DNA of 44,382 nt from UBA8346 sp050260935 (GTDB lineage Bacteria > Bacillota > UBA4882 > UBA8346), in assembly GCA_050260935.1 (NCBI GenBank), contig JBLNCU010000029.1, positions 1-44,382 of the forward strand. The letters are read 5' to 3'. Under the pieces are notes generated by a model. That model saw nothing but the letters and a program-made list of their open reading frames with translations, did no database searches and was not told where the DNA came from. This document shows positions 8,064 to 16,517 of the stretch, piece by piece. How positions within the stretch are numbered: the stretch's first letter is position 1; each line of letters opens with the position of its first letter. A program made the position numbers and the translations under genes.

Positions 8064-9308
8064 TCAGGGGAAAATGCCCCGGATCTGTTTGGCTTTCAAT
8101 ACTCGGTTTAGCGCCAGCATATAGGCGCCCATCCTTAAACTGGCCTTTTTGGATCCGGCAATCTCCCAGACTTCCTCAAAGGAACGCAATAAAATCTTTT
8201 TTAGCAATGAATTGATTTCGTGTTCATCCCAAAAAAGCGATTGCAAATTTTGAACCCATTCGAAATAAGAAACTACTACACCACCGGCATTGGCTAGAAT
8301 ATCCGGGACCACTGTTATATGTTTCTTTTCCAGAATTTTATCCGCTTCCACAGTGGTGGGACCATTGGCGCCCTCCACTATTACCTTGGCTTTAATTGAA
8401 TTAGCGTTGGCAGCAGTAATTTGACTTTCAATCGCCGCCGGTATCAAAAGATCAACCGGTAAGGTTAAGAGTTCGGCGTTGCTTATTTCGGAAACGCCTT
8501 TAGCCGAAAAACCTTTTAGAGTCCGGTTAGTGGCGACGTAATTCAATAAAGCGTTAATATCAAGCCCGTCTTCACAATAAAACCCGGTGTCGACATCACT
8601 GATCGCCACAATCCGGTGTCCGCTGTTATATAACAATTTGGCGGCGGTCCCGCCCACATTGCCACAGCCTTGAATAGCAATCCTCGCTTTTAAAAGATCG
8701 ATTCCCAGTTTCGAGCAGATTGCCTGAGTAACCAAGGAGACACCACGGCCGGTGGCTTCTTGGCGCCCTAGCGAGCCCCCGATCTCAATCGGCTTGCCGG
8801 TAACGACCCCCGGAACAGCATAACCGGCGAAAGTGCTATAAGTATCCATAATCCAGCCCATGATTTGGGCATTGGTATTAATATCCGGGGCCGGGATGTC
8901 TTTTTCCGGTCCGAGGATCGGTAATATGGCGGCTGTATAACGCCTAGTCAGCCTATTTAACTCATGAATCGACAATTTGCTAGGATCTACGGTTACGCCG
9001 CCTTTGGCGCCGCCGTAAGGAATGTTCACCACTGCGCATTTCCAGGTCATCCAGGCAGCCAAGGCTTTAACTTCATCAAGATCAACATTGGGATGGAAAC
9101 GAATCCCCCCTTTGCAGGGTCCGCGGGAACTGCTGTGCTGAATGCGGTAGCCTTGAAAAACCTCAATGCGTCCGTCGTCCATTTCCACCGGTATAGATAC
9201 CGTCAGTTCCCGTTCCGGATAACGCAAGGCTTCATAATCGGATCTTTTTAAGCCGAGAAGCGCGGCTGCATTATCCAATTGCTCCAACATTTGTTGATAA
9301 GCATTCAT
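8064..9308 (-). CDS. gdhA: Glu/Leu/Phe/Val dehydrogenase, probably NAD-dependent glutamate dehydrogenase
   Basis: A 414-residue enzyme interconverting an amino acid and its 2-oxo acid plus ammonia. The substrate domain shows CKGGIRFHP (K66), WMTWKCAV (K90), PYGGAKGGV with the catalytic lysine K102, and PAPDINT (D142). The NAD domain has GCGNVGG at 214-220. The ATG at 9308 follows TAAGGAGG. Its length and motifs fit the 410-430-residue bacterial glutamate dehydrogenases. It is placed between LarA homologue 1 and the kinase. This suggests it supplies or removes 2-oxoglutarate/glutamate for the aminotransferases coded nearby, although a different amino acid substrate cannot be ruled out. Confidence 0.9.
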   Translation of the reverse strand: MNAYQQMLEQLDNAAALLGLKRSDYEALRYPERELTVSIPVEMDDGRIEVFQGYRIQHSSSRGPCKGGIRFHPNVDLDEVKALAAWMTWKCAVVNIPYGGAKGGVTVDPSKLSIHELNRLTRRYTAAILPILGPEKDIPAPDINTNAQIMGWIMDTYSTFAGYAVPGVVTGKPIEIGGSLGRQEATGRGVSLVTQAICSKLGIDLLKARIAIQGCGNVGGTAAKLLYNSGHRIVAISDVDTGFYCEDGLDINALLNYVATNRTLKGFSAKGVSEISNAELLTLPVDLLIPAAIESQITAANANSIKAKVIVEGANGPTTVEADKILEKKHITVVPDILANAGGVVVSYFEWVQNLQSLFWDEHEINSLLKKILLRSFEEVWEIAGSKKASLRMGAYMLALNRVLKAKQIRGIFP

Positions 9309-9407
9309 GGTAAAACCTCCTTAAATTTTGAAATTCCTTTCAGTATTAGAGGCTGGAGCCTTTAAAATTAGAAATCAGTAACAACAGTAGGAAAGCGGGG
9401 CCGAATA

Positions 9408-10685
9408 TCAACTCTTAACCACCGGTAACAAATCGCCACCAAAATCGATAACCCCGATCTTCGAGTTCCCGCCTTGGAGATCAAAGGAGATTTTAATAGC
9501 CTGTTCGATACTGGCCGCATGGATAAAACCGAGGTGTTGCTTTTGCCCTGGCGATAGTCCTTCGGAAACGCAAATTATGGAGGCGTAGTTTTTATGATGG
9601 GCGTGAATAAAAAGCGCCGCCAAGCCGACTTGGTCGCTAATCCGGTGTTCATCGGCAATCTGGCAAATTTCTTGGTATGAACAGGTTCCGAATTGCTCTA
9701 AAACAGGGTGGGTTTGGGAAATTCCTTCCGGAAACCGTCCGACCAAGATAACTGTACCGCCTTTTTTGAGGCCGCGCATCGAGTAAGTTACCGGTTTGTC
9801 GCCCTGCCAATAATCGAGATCCGCTGGATAAGCGCTGACAATAACGGTATCGGCCGGTTGCGGAATTTCATGCTCGTAAACTTCTTTCGCGTATTGAACC
9901 CCTTTTCGGTGCGCCGCTACCGGATCGCCGCAAACGGTGCGATAAATCCGGCCTTCGCCGCCCATGATAACATTGACGATAAAATTAAGCCCTACCCGGC
10001 TGGAAATATTCTCAATCTCGCGGCGGATAGGATTGTCGATTGTTCCGGCAATCCGCAGATATTCGGGGTTACGGGCCGCCAATAAATGAGTGGCGGCGGT
10101 AGTTTCCCAGCCGCAAATCCCTGGTTGGACGATCTTCCCCCCGCCCGACCAGCCGGCTTCCGAATGAGGAACAATGCTCCCCACCGCGATGATAAAATTG
10201 TTCTCTCGCACTTTTTTATTGACAATAATCCTGGTTCCGTTGGCGGTTAGTCCTAGATCCATCAATTGCAGCGGATCAGCCCATTCATGATTGACGATCT
10301 GGATGTGATCGGCGATTTCGGCGCCAAAGACCGCCCGAATCTCATTTTCGGACATATAACGGTGGGAACCCAAAGCAATCAGGATAGTAATATCAGCCGT
10401 CCTGATCCCAATTTTCCTTAATTCCTCAAGCAACATAGTTAAAATTCTTTTTTTAGGAGTTGGCCTGGTATTGTCGTCGACCAGTATTAGAACCTTCATT
10501 CCCAGTTTGAGCGATTCACTTAAAGGAGGCGCTCCGATAGGGTTATGTAAGGAATATAAAAAGTCTTCAGTTTCATTGCCAATTTCAACTTTACGTGGCG
10601 CAGCGAAATAAGCCAGATTTTTCTCCGGAACGCTGAAATGAAGAGCGCTTTTTCCATAACCAATCCGCAAATCGGCTTTTGACAT
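9408..10685 (-). CDS. larA: LarA-superfamily nickel-dependent hydroxyacid racemase/epimerase (copy 1)
   Basis: A 425-residue LarA (DUF2088) protein. Numbered from ATG 10685 (GGGGTGA upstream), the catalytic histidines fall at H108 (LGSHRYM) and H174 (VPHSEAG), the cofactor-linking lysine at K184 (GGGK) and the nickel ligand at H200 (TAATH). These match the H108/H174/K184/H200 numbering of Lactobacillus plantarum lactate racemase, so an intact nickel-pincer active site is expected. LarA-superfamily members act on lactate, malate, hydroxyglutarate or sugar acids such as gluconate. The neighbours, a dehydrogenase and a gluconokinase-like kinase 99 bases and 1.4 kb downstream, favour a sugar-acid or amino-acid-derived hydroxyacid over lactate. 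No larB, larC or larE cofactor genes are in the window. Confidence 0.85.
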   Translation of the reverse strand: MSKADLRIGYGKSALHFSVPEKNLAYFAAPRKVEIGNETEDFLYSLHNPIGAPPLSESLKLGMKVLILVDDNTRPTPKKRILTMLLEELRKIGIRTADITILIALGSHRYMSENEIRAVFGAEIADHIQIVNHEWADPLQLMDLGLTANGTRIIVNKKVRENNFIIAVGSIVPHSEAGWSGGGKIVQPGICGWETTAATHLLAARNPEYLRIAGTIDNPIRREIENISSRVGLNFIVNVIMGGEGRIYRTVCGDPVAAHRKGVQYAKEVYEHEIPQPADTVIVSAYPADLDYWQGDKPVTYSMRGLKKGGTVILVGRFPEGISQTHPVLEQFGTCSYQEICQIADEHRISDQVGLAALFIHAHHKNYASIICVSEGLSPGQKQHLGFIHAASIEQAIKISFDLQGGNSKIGVIDFGGDLLPVVKS

Positions 10686-10715
10686 CAAATCACCCCGTCT
10701 CCATTCAACCAAAAA

Positions 10716-10892
10716 CTAATATAGACGTTCGCCCGACTTTAACAGTAGATCGTACTCGTTTAACAAGAGGTCGATTTTACCTGCCAAATCCAGAACTTCC
10801 TCATCGGTTTTACCCTTGGATTCCCATAAATTGGCCAATTGTTTTTTTAAAGCCTTAAGTTCCAAATCTACCTGGGCCAAACGAGATTGCAT
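10716..10892 (-). CDS. Spo0E-like aspartyl-phosphate phosphatase (small sporulation regulator)
   Basis: A 58-residue protein starting at ATG 10892 behind a GGAGGT site. It is predicted to be two helices: LAQVDLELKALKKQLANLW and EEVLDLAGKIDLLLNEYDLL. The second helix matches the Spo0E-family pattern (V-L-x-L-x-x-x-[IL]-D-x-L-[IL]-x-x-Y), in which the central Asp takes part in dephosphorylating Spo0A~P. Spo0E-family proteins delay sporulation. It ends 30 bases before LarA homologue 1, so it may share that transcript. Its start overlaps the tail of a start-less PAS-like frame. The family call rests on this short pattern alone. Confidence 0.65.
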   Translation of the reverse strand: MQSRLAQVDLELKALKKQLANLWESKGKTDEEVLDLAGKIDLLLNEYDLLLKSGERLY

Positions 10893-11113
10893 TTGTAGAC
10901 CTCCGATAGAACATTTTGAGTATTTATTTCTTTAGAGTCGATGGCCAAAAACCTTATTAACAATGGAGTATCTTTAAATTTTATATCTATAGATTTTAGA
11001 TAATAAATTTTTTCTTGATTAGAAGATTCGACGAAAAACTCATTTTCCCTGCTGCTTAGGAAAAATTTTTTATCTATTTTTATTCCTGGATCACCGGTAA
11101 TAATCTCCCTTGG
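10868..11113 (-). pseudogene. Start-less open frame resembling the end of a PAS sensor domain
   Basis: Between a TGA (11114-11116) and a TAG at 10868, 81 codons are open and protein-like (for example ENEFFVESSNQEKIYYLKSI, then LLIRFLAIDSKEI), but no ATG, GTG or TTG occurs in the first 50 codons. The beta-strand rhythm and the ...FLAID..EI ending resemble the last strands of a PAS domain leading into a coiled linker. It is more AT-rich than its neighbours. Its 5' side stops next to the inverted repeat at 11133-11178, as if truncated there. The last eight codons overlap the Spo0E-like gene in another frame. The family assignment is tentative. Confidence 0.4.
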
Positions 11114-11132
11114 TCACACTCTTGGGAATCCC

Positions 11133-11178
11133 CTGTTAATCCTGTCCTGGATAATGTTATTACGGACAGAATTAACAG
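11133..11178 (-). repeat. Inverted repeat of the CTGTTAATyCTGTCC type
   Basis: CTGTTAATCCTGTCC (11133-11147) is matched by GGACAGAATTAACAG (11164-11178). The single mismatch becomes a G-U pair in minus-strand RNA. It lies 16 bases past the last gene of the Dpp-type operon, so it may stabilise or end that transcript. There is no U-tract. The words AATCCTGTTAAT/ATTAACAGGATT recur as dispersed repeats in many bacteria. Confidence 0.55.
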
Positions 11179-11193
11179 GATTACGGATTCTTT

Positions 11194-12162
11194 TTAAACG
11201 ATATGACAGGCAAGAAAATGACCATTGGTAACCTCTTTGAATACCGGCTCTTCCCTTGAGCAGATCTTCTTTTGTACCGGACACCTGGGATGAAAACGGC
11301 AGCCGGAAGGCGGCGCAACCGGGCTGGGAACATCCCCCTCCAAAATTGTTCTTTCCTTCTGAAATTCCGGATCCGGAATGGGAATAGCGGATAATAAGGC
11401 TTTGCTATAGGGATGCAATGGATTTTCATAAATCTCATCCTTACCGGCTAACTCCACGATTTTACCCAGATACATCACGGCGACCCGATCGCTGATGTGC
11501 TTTACCACACTTAAATCATGGGCGATGAAAAGATAGGTAAGATCAAACTCATCTTGCAGGTCCTCCAGCAAGTTGATTACCTGGGCTTGAATTGATACAT
11601 CCAGTGCCGAAACGGGCTCGTCACAGATAATGAATTGGGGATTAACGGCTAAAGCGCGGGCGATTCCGATCCTTTGTCTTTGGCCCCCGCTGAATTCATG
11701 AGGGTAACGGTTGCCGTAATTGGAAGACAGACCAACCACTTTCAACAACTCTTGAACACGGTCATCCTTGTTTTGCTGATAATCGTGAATATCTAGAGGC
11801 TCTTTAATGATCTCCGCAATTTTCATCCTAGGGTTCAAAGAGGAGAAGGGGTCTTGAAAAATAATTTGCATGTTCCGGCGCATCCGGCGCATGTCATCTG
11901 GTCCGAGAGTAAAAATATTTTCCCCTCCAAACTTGACTTCGCCGCTGGTGGGCTCCAAAAGGCGGAGTATCGTCCGGCCGAAAGTCGATTTGCCGCAGCC
12001 GGATTCCCCCACTAAACCCAGGGTTTCACCTTTCTTGATGGTCAGCGAAACTCCGTCGACTGCTTTGACATGGGCTACAGTTTTTTTAAGGAGGCCCCGT
12101 TTCACCGGAAAATAGGTTTTTAAATTGTTTACTTCCAATATCAAATCTTCATTTGCCAACAA
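11194..12162 (-). CDS. Dpp/Opp-type ABC transporter ATP-binding protein (F subunit)
   Basis: A 322-residue ATPase. Walker A is GESGCGKST (52-60), the signature is SGGQRQRIGIARAL, and Walker B is IICDEPVSALD. The C-terminus has the oligopeptide-transporter extension GCRFHPRCP with later cysteines, which in this family can hold an iron-sulfur cluster. It starts at TTG 12162 after GGGGGTGA; the TTG at 12159 is an alternative. It pairs with the D subunit 27 bases upstream to power uptake of peptides, nickel or other small solutes through the permeases at 14594-16432. It is the last gene of the operon. Confidence 0.92.
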   Translation of the reverse strand: MLANEDLILEVNNLKTYFPVKRGLLKKTVAHVKAVDGVSLTIKKGETLGLVGESGCGKSTFGRTILRLLEPTSGEVKFGGENIFTLGPDDMRRMRRNMQIIFQDPFSSLNPRMKIAEIIKEPLDIHDYQQNKDDRVQELLKVVGLSSNYGNRYPHEFSGGQRQRIGIARALAVNPQFIICDEPVSALDVSIQAQVINLLEDLQDEFDLTYLFIAHDLSVVKHISDRVAVMYLGKIVELAGKDEIYENPLHPYSKALLSAIPIPDPEFQKERTILEGDVPSPVAPPSGCRFHPRCPVQKKICSREEPVFKEVTNGHFLACHIV

Positions 12163-12189
12163 ACTTCACCCCCTGATATAATTCATTAA

Positions 12190-13179
12190 TCAAGAATGAG
12201 CCTGCGCCGCTTGTTGATGATTCCAACAACGCACCAGATGCCCGTCGGCAATCGCCTCTACCTTTGGTTCGGATTCTTTGCAAATTTTGGTGGCAAACTT
12301 GCAACGTGGGTGAAAACTGCATCCGGCCGGAATCTGGCTTAAGTCCGGCACCGTCCCCGGAATAGCTTCCAAGCGCTTTTTTTCTCCGGTTAGTTTGGGA
12401 ATTGAGTTAATCAAGCCCAAAGTGTAAGGATGAGACGGATATTTGAACAAAGTCTTCACCGCGGTATATTCAACCACTTTTCCGGCGTACATGACGGCGA
12501 CGCGGTCGGCGATTTCGGCAATAACACCCAGGTCGTGAGTGATGAGCATGATTGAACTGCCGAAATCCGCTTGAATCTTTTTCATCAAGTCCAAAATCTG
12601 GGCCTGAATAGTCACGTCAAGGGCGGTGGTAGGTTCGTCGGCAATTAAAAGTTTGGGGTTGCAAGAAAGGGCCATGGCAATCATTACCCGCTGCCGCATT
12701 CCACCACTTAATTGATGGGGATATTCTTTAATCCGTTGTTCCGGAAGCGGGATGCCGACTTTATGAAGCATTTCAAGGGCTAATTCCGCGGCTTCCTTCC
12801 TTTTTTTCTTCTGGTGAAGCTGGATCGCCTCACAGATCTGGGTTCCAATCGTATGCACGGGGTTCAAGGAGGTCATCGGCTCTTGAAAAATCATCGAAAT
12901 TTCATTGCCACGGATCTTCCGCATCTCTTCTTTGTTTTTTTTCAGCAGATCGACGCCGGAAAACAATATTTCCCCGGCGATAATCCTTCCCGGGGGTTCC
13001 TGGATAAGGCGGATTATTGACAGAGAGGTAACACTCTTCCCGGAACCCGATTCCCCTACAACCCCTAGAGTTTCACCTTTATAAATCTCAAAACTGACTC
13101 CATCGACTGCTTTGACGACCCCTTGCCCGGTATAAAAATAAGTCTGAAGATTCTTCAGTTCCAACAGAGGCTGGTTCAT
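12190..13179 (-). CDS. Dpp/Opp-type ABC transporter ATP-binding protein (D subunit)
   Basis: A 329-residue ATPase with Walker A GESGSGKS (42-49), signature LSGGMRQRVMIAMAL, Walker B LLIADEPTTALD, and the C-terminal GCSFHPRCKFA/C oligopeptide extension. ATG 13179 is preceded by TAGGAGG. It forms the ATPase heterodimer with the F subunit. Unusually, a LarA-superfamily gene sits between it and the permease genes, which suggests the imported solute or its metal is linked to that enzyme. Confidence 0.92.
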   Translation of the reverse strand: MNQPLLELKNLQTYFYTGQGVVKAVDGVSFEIYKGETLGVVGESGSGKSVTSLSIIRLIQEPPGRIIAGEILFSGVDLLKKNKEEMRKIRGNEISMIFQEPMTSLNPVHTIGTQICEAIQLHQKKKRKEAAELALEMLHKVGIPLPEQRIKEYPHQLSGGMRQRVMIAMALSCNPKLLIADEPTTALDVTIQAQILDLMKKIQADFGSSIMLITHDLGVIAEIADRVAVMYAGKVVEYTAVKTLFKYPSHPYTLGLINSIPKLTGEKKRLEAIPGTVPDLSQIPAGCSFHPRCKFATKICKESEPKVEAIADGHLVRCWNHQQAAQAHS

Positions 13180-13273
13180 GGTATTCCTCCTAAAAAACTT
13201 TCTGCAACCTTGTTGTAGAGCAAATTATTACAACCAACGGTTGGAGAATTATCAAAGAATAAACCCGGCACTT

Positions 13274-14527
13274 TTAATCTAAAACATCAATCAGTTGCAT
13301 ACACCCTTCGGGAAAGACTACCGTTTCGGCTTTATCGCCGTGAATATCCCGTAAATCACGGATTAATGCCGGCCAATCATTATAAAAATTAGTTACCGGC
13401 CCGCTATAAAACTGTTTAACATCAGCCTTGGTCATATTAGGGCAGAAAAGAAACCATCTCCGGCCATTGAGGCGCTTCCCGAAGTAAATTTCAAAAGGAA
13501 CAAAAAGGGTCATTCCCGGACCACCCAATGAGTGGAATCCCGCCCCCTCCGAACCGGCGGTTGTAATCACCACACTTGCATCATCCGCTAGAAGCGGTTT
13601 TTTACTGCTGACAAAGACGTTGACGGCATTGGTTACCTGGCTGAGCTCGGTATCTTTAGGATAGGCATTGCATACAGCCACTGAAATACTTCCGGGGACT
13701 TCGGTTTCAAATACTTTTTTGGCAAACTTGACTGCTTCCCGGTGGGCTTTCACCGGATCCCCGGCGAACACCCCGGCCGCCTTTTGCCGGGAATTGACCA
13801 CCACATTTATTATAAAGTCCAGCCCCACTTTGGACACAATATCTTCGATATCCCGGCGGAGAGGAGTTTCCGGATTGCCAAGGTATGAAGTTACAGTGGT
13901 CTCTTTGGGGCCAACGTGAATGACAGCGCTGTGATTGGCTTCCAAGGTATTGATTCCGGCAATCCCGGGGATAATGTTTTTGGCGCCACCGCCAAACCCG
14001 GCGTTGGGATGGGGGAATATCGTCCCGATCGAAATCTTAAGGTCAGCCTCTACAAAGTTGCGGTTGACCTCAATAGGGGTTCCCATGGCGGAAGTGCCCA
14101 AGTTTACTAAATTTCTGAAGGGATGATGATTCAAGGCTTCAACCTGGCCGAAGATCTCCGGTCCGATTTTTTTTAGCATATCCTCCCGGGTCATCGGGCG
14201 GTGAGCCCCGAGCGCAAAGATAATGCGGATATTATTCTTACTGATACCGGCCCTTTCCAGTTTCTCGATAACCAGCGGCAGAATGACCGACCCTTGAGTA
14301 GGCCGGGAAATATCATCAAACACAATGGCCACGGTTTTGCGGCCCTGGGCTATTTTTTCTAGCGTCTCGGCGCCAAAAGGTTTTTCAATTCCGGCCTTTA
14401 TTTCCGCGGCTGAAAGAGCTGGAGCGTCATTCATCGAAGCCGTTCTGACATTCCAGTTATCGGGAAATTCCAGTTCATATCCGTTGTTCTCATACCAGTG
14501 AGCCCAGGGAATACTGATCTTTTTCAT
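13274..14527 (-). CDS. larA: LarA-superfamily nickel-dependent hydroxyacid racemase/epimerase (copy 2)
   Basis: A 417-residue LarA homologue. Counting from ATG 14527 (GAGTGA upstream), likely catalytic residues are H109 (LGAHRPM), H173 (FPHPNAG), the cofactor-linking K183 (GGGAK) and H199 (EANH). The H-to-K spacing (10) and K-to-H spacing (16) equal those of L. plantarum LarA and of the other two copies here. It lies within the Dpp-type transporter operon, 66 bases after the C permease and 94 bases before the D ATPase. It should therefore be made whenever the importer is, and probably acts on the imported hydroxyacid. The substrate cannot be assigned. It is clearly a paralogue of copy 1, not a recent duplicate. 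Confidence 0.85.
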   Translation of the reverse strand: MKKISIPWAHWYENNGYELEFPDNWNVRTASMNDAPALSAAEIKAGIEKPFGAETLEKIAQGRKTVAIVFDDISRPTQGSVILPLVIEKLERAGISKNNIRIIFALGAHRPMTREDMLKKIGPEIFGQVEALNHHPFRNLVNLGTSAMGTPIEVNRNFVEADLKISIGTIFPHPNAGFGGGAKNIIPGIAGINTLEANHSAVIHVGPKETTVTSYLGNPETPLRRDIEDIVSKVGLDFIINVVVNSRQKAAGVFAGDPVKAHREAVKFAKKVFETEVPGSISVAVCNAYPKDTELSQVTNAVNVFVSSKKPLLADDASVVITTAGSEGAGFHSLGGPGMTLFVPFEIYFGKRLNGRRWFLFCPNMTKADVKQFYSGPVTNFYNDWPALIRDLRDIHGDKAETVVFPEGCMQLIDVLD

Positions 14528-14593
14528 TAGCAATCACTCTTTTCAAGTAATTAAACTGGATTGTCGAAAATCACACGTTAAAATTAGCTGATT

Positions 14594-15433
14594 TTAAATG
14601 TCCATTTTCGGATCCAGGACATCGCGCAAACCATCGCCAGCCAGGTTTAGACCAAGCACTGTGGCGGCGATCGCTATCCCGGGATATAAGGTGATCCAAG
14701 GCGCCACCGGAATGTAATCCCTACCCTCACTAAGTATATTACCCCAGCTGGGTGTAGGAGGCGGAGAACCAACTCCGATAAAACTTAAAGCGGCCTCGGC
14801 TAGAATGGCGTAAGCGAAAATAAAGGTCAACTGGACTATCAATGGTGACAAACAATTGGGTAGAACGTGCCGGAATAGAATACGACGATCCGAACCGCCC
14901 AGCGCTCTGATAGCTTCGATATATTCCTCGTTGACTACTTTTAAAACCGCGCTTCTTATAATCCTGGCCGTCCGCGGTGTCAAAACTATGCCCAAGGCCA
15001 GAATGACATTCTGTTCACCGCCGCCTAAAATAGCCATGATAGCGATTCCCAGAAATATTTCCGGGAAAGACATCATCACATCCATGGCTCTCATGATCGG
15101 GGTGTCCAATTTCCGGTAATAGCCTGACAGCAAGCCCAAGGTGGTTCCGAGGATCCCGTTAAAAATTACAACCAACAAGCCGATTCGTAATGAAAGCCGG
15201 CTGCCGTATAAAATCCTGGTTAAGACATCCCTGCCGAAGGTGTCGGTCCCCAACCAATGTTGAACGCTGGGCGGTTTCAAACGGTTCATGAAGTCGCTGG
15301 TGTCCGGGTCATACGGGGTGATATACGGCGCTAAAACAGTTAAGATTAGGATTACCGCCAGTATTATTACACCGGAAAGCAGGAGTTTGCTCCGGTATAT
15401 ATTCTTGCCTAGCTTCGATATTTCCGTTAACAT
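14594..15433 (-). CDS. Dpp/Opp-type ABC transporter permease (C subunit)
   Basis: A 279-residue inner-membrane permease. The N-terminal helix is about residues 14-36, followed by the family motif APYITPYDPDTSDF and HWLGTDTFGRDVLTRILYGS, which are typical of DppC/OppC/NikC. The EAA-type cytoplasmic loop YIEAIRALGGSDRRILFRHV is seen in the second half. ATG 15433 has GGGGAGG upstream. It forms the channel with the B permease 51 bases upstream. Confidence 0.92.
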   Translation of the reverse strand: MLTEISKLGKNIYRSKLLLSGVIILAVILILTVLAPYITPYDPDTSDFMNRLKPPSVQHWLGTDTFGRDVLTRILYGSRLSLRIGLLVVIFNGILGTTLGLLSGYYRKLDTPIMRAMDVMMSFPEIFLGIAIMAILGGGEQNVILALGIVLTPRTARIIRSAVLKVVNEEYIEAIRALGGSDRRILFRHVLPNCLSPLIVQLTFIFAYAILAEAALSFIGVGSPPPTPSWGNILSEGRDYIPVAPWITLYPGIAIAATVLGLNLAGDGLRDVLDPKMDI

Positions 15434-15484
15434 TTTAACCTCCCCGGGTCAAGTAATGTCATCAGTTTCACCTGCGTAAAAGAA

Positions 15485-16432
15485 TCAATCATATCGGATT
15501 CGCGGATCGAAATAAGCGTATAAAATATCGACGATTAGATTGACAATTACAAAAACAAAAGCGATAGTCAGCAGGAGGCCCTGAATCACGGGGTAATCCC
15601 GTTTTAAAATCGATTCCGCGGCCAACCGTCCGATACCTGGCAGGGTAAACACAATCTCGGTGGTTACGGTTCCGCCCATTAAAACCCCGAATAAAGTTCC
15701 GATTACGGTTAACACCGGGATAATGGAATTCTTCAAGGCATGGCGGAAGGTAACCCAAATCTCTTTGACTCCTTTGGCCCTGGCGGTCCTGATATAATCG
15801 TTTCTCATTACATCAATCATACTGGAACGGGTCATCCGGGCGATCTGTGCGGTGATTATAAAGCCTAGAGAAAAAACCGGCAGCGCAATCGAGCGTAATC
15901 CTCCGAGAAAGTCTTTGGTTAACGGCACATATCCCCCGGGCGGGAACCAACCTAAACCCACCGCGAAGAACATTATTAACAATAGCCCCAGCCAAAACCC
16001 GGGGACCGACAGCCCTAAAAGGGCCAGTATCGATACTAATTGGTCGACCAATTTATTTTGTTTTAGCGCCGCTAAGACGCCAAGCGGAATTCCCAGCAAC
16101 ATGGCAAAAAGAGTCGATAAACCCGCCAGAGTCAGAGTAACCGGCAGACGCTCCAGTATGGCATCTGTAACTGAGCGGCGGAGAAAATATGAGTAGCCTA
16201 GGTTGCCTTTGAAAAACAATTCCTTATACCAATCGACCATTCTGTCTAAAAATGGCCGGTTTAATCCCATCTCATCCCTGATCTGATTGACCACATAATC
16301 CGGGGCCTGCATTCCCGCCATGATAATCGCCGGATCTCCGGGCACCAGATAAATCAGTAAAAAAGTGAGCAGGCTGACAACAATTAAAATGGGGATCACC
16401 ATGAGTAATCGTCTGATGATATAAATCAACAT
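15485..16432 (-). CDS. Dpp/Opp-type ABC transporter permease (B subunit)
   Basis: A 315-residue permease opening with the characteristic IYIIRRLLMVIPILIVVS helix and the LVPGDPA motif. The EAA-type loop YIRTARAKGVKEIWVTFRHA follows, then the FTLPGIGRL motif near the end. The start is set at ATG 16432 with GGGGGATG upstream; the longer opening to 16510 would read through the hairpin at 16462-16497. Its partners are the C permease and the binding protein. Confidence 0.92.
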   Translation of the reverse strand: MLIYIIRRLLMVIPILIVVSLLTFLLIYLVPGDPAIIMAGMQAPDYVVNQIRDEMGLNRPFLDRMVDWYKELFFKGNLGYSYFLRRSVTDAILERLPVTLTLAGLSTLFAMLLGIPLGVLAALKQNKLVDQLVSILALLGLSVPGFWLGLLLIMFFAVGLGWFPPGGYVPLTKDFLGGLRSIALPVFSLGFIITAQIARMTRSSMIDVMRNDYIRTARAKGVKEIWVTFRHALKNSIIPVLTVIGTLFGVLMGGTVTTEIVFTLPGIGRLAAESILKRDYPVIQGLLLTIAFVFVIVNLIVDILYAYFDPRIRYD

Positions 16433-16461
16433 AACTTTATTTCCATCCCCCTTTGGACAAA

Positions 16462-16497
16462 TTTTCCGGCAAGGATCAAAGGATCCTTGCCGGAAAA
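16462..16497 (-). promoter_or_regulatory. Intercistronic hairpin between Dpp-type binding protein and permease
   Basis: TTTTCCGGCAAGGATC (16462-16477) and GATCCTTGCCGGAAAA (16482-16497) form a perfect 16-bp stem with a 4-base loop, 20 bases after the binding-protein stop and upstream of the B permease. There is only a short T-run after the stem. It is placed exactly like the hairpin at 3947-3980 in the other importer. Confidence 0.7.
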
Positions 16498-16517
16498 ACT
16501 TCTCTTGCATTTGAAAC

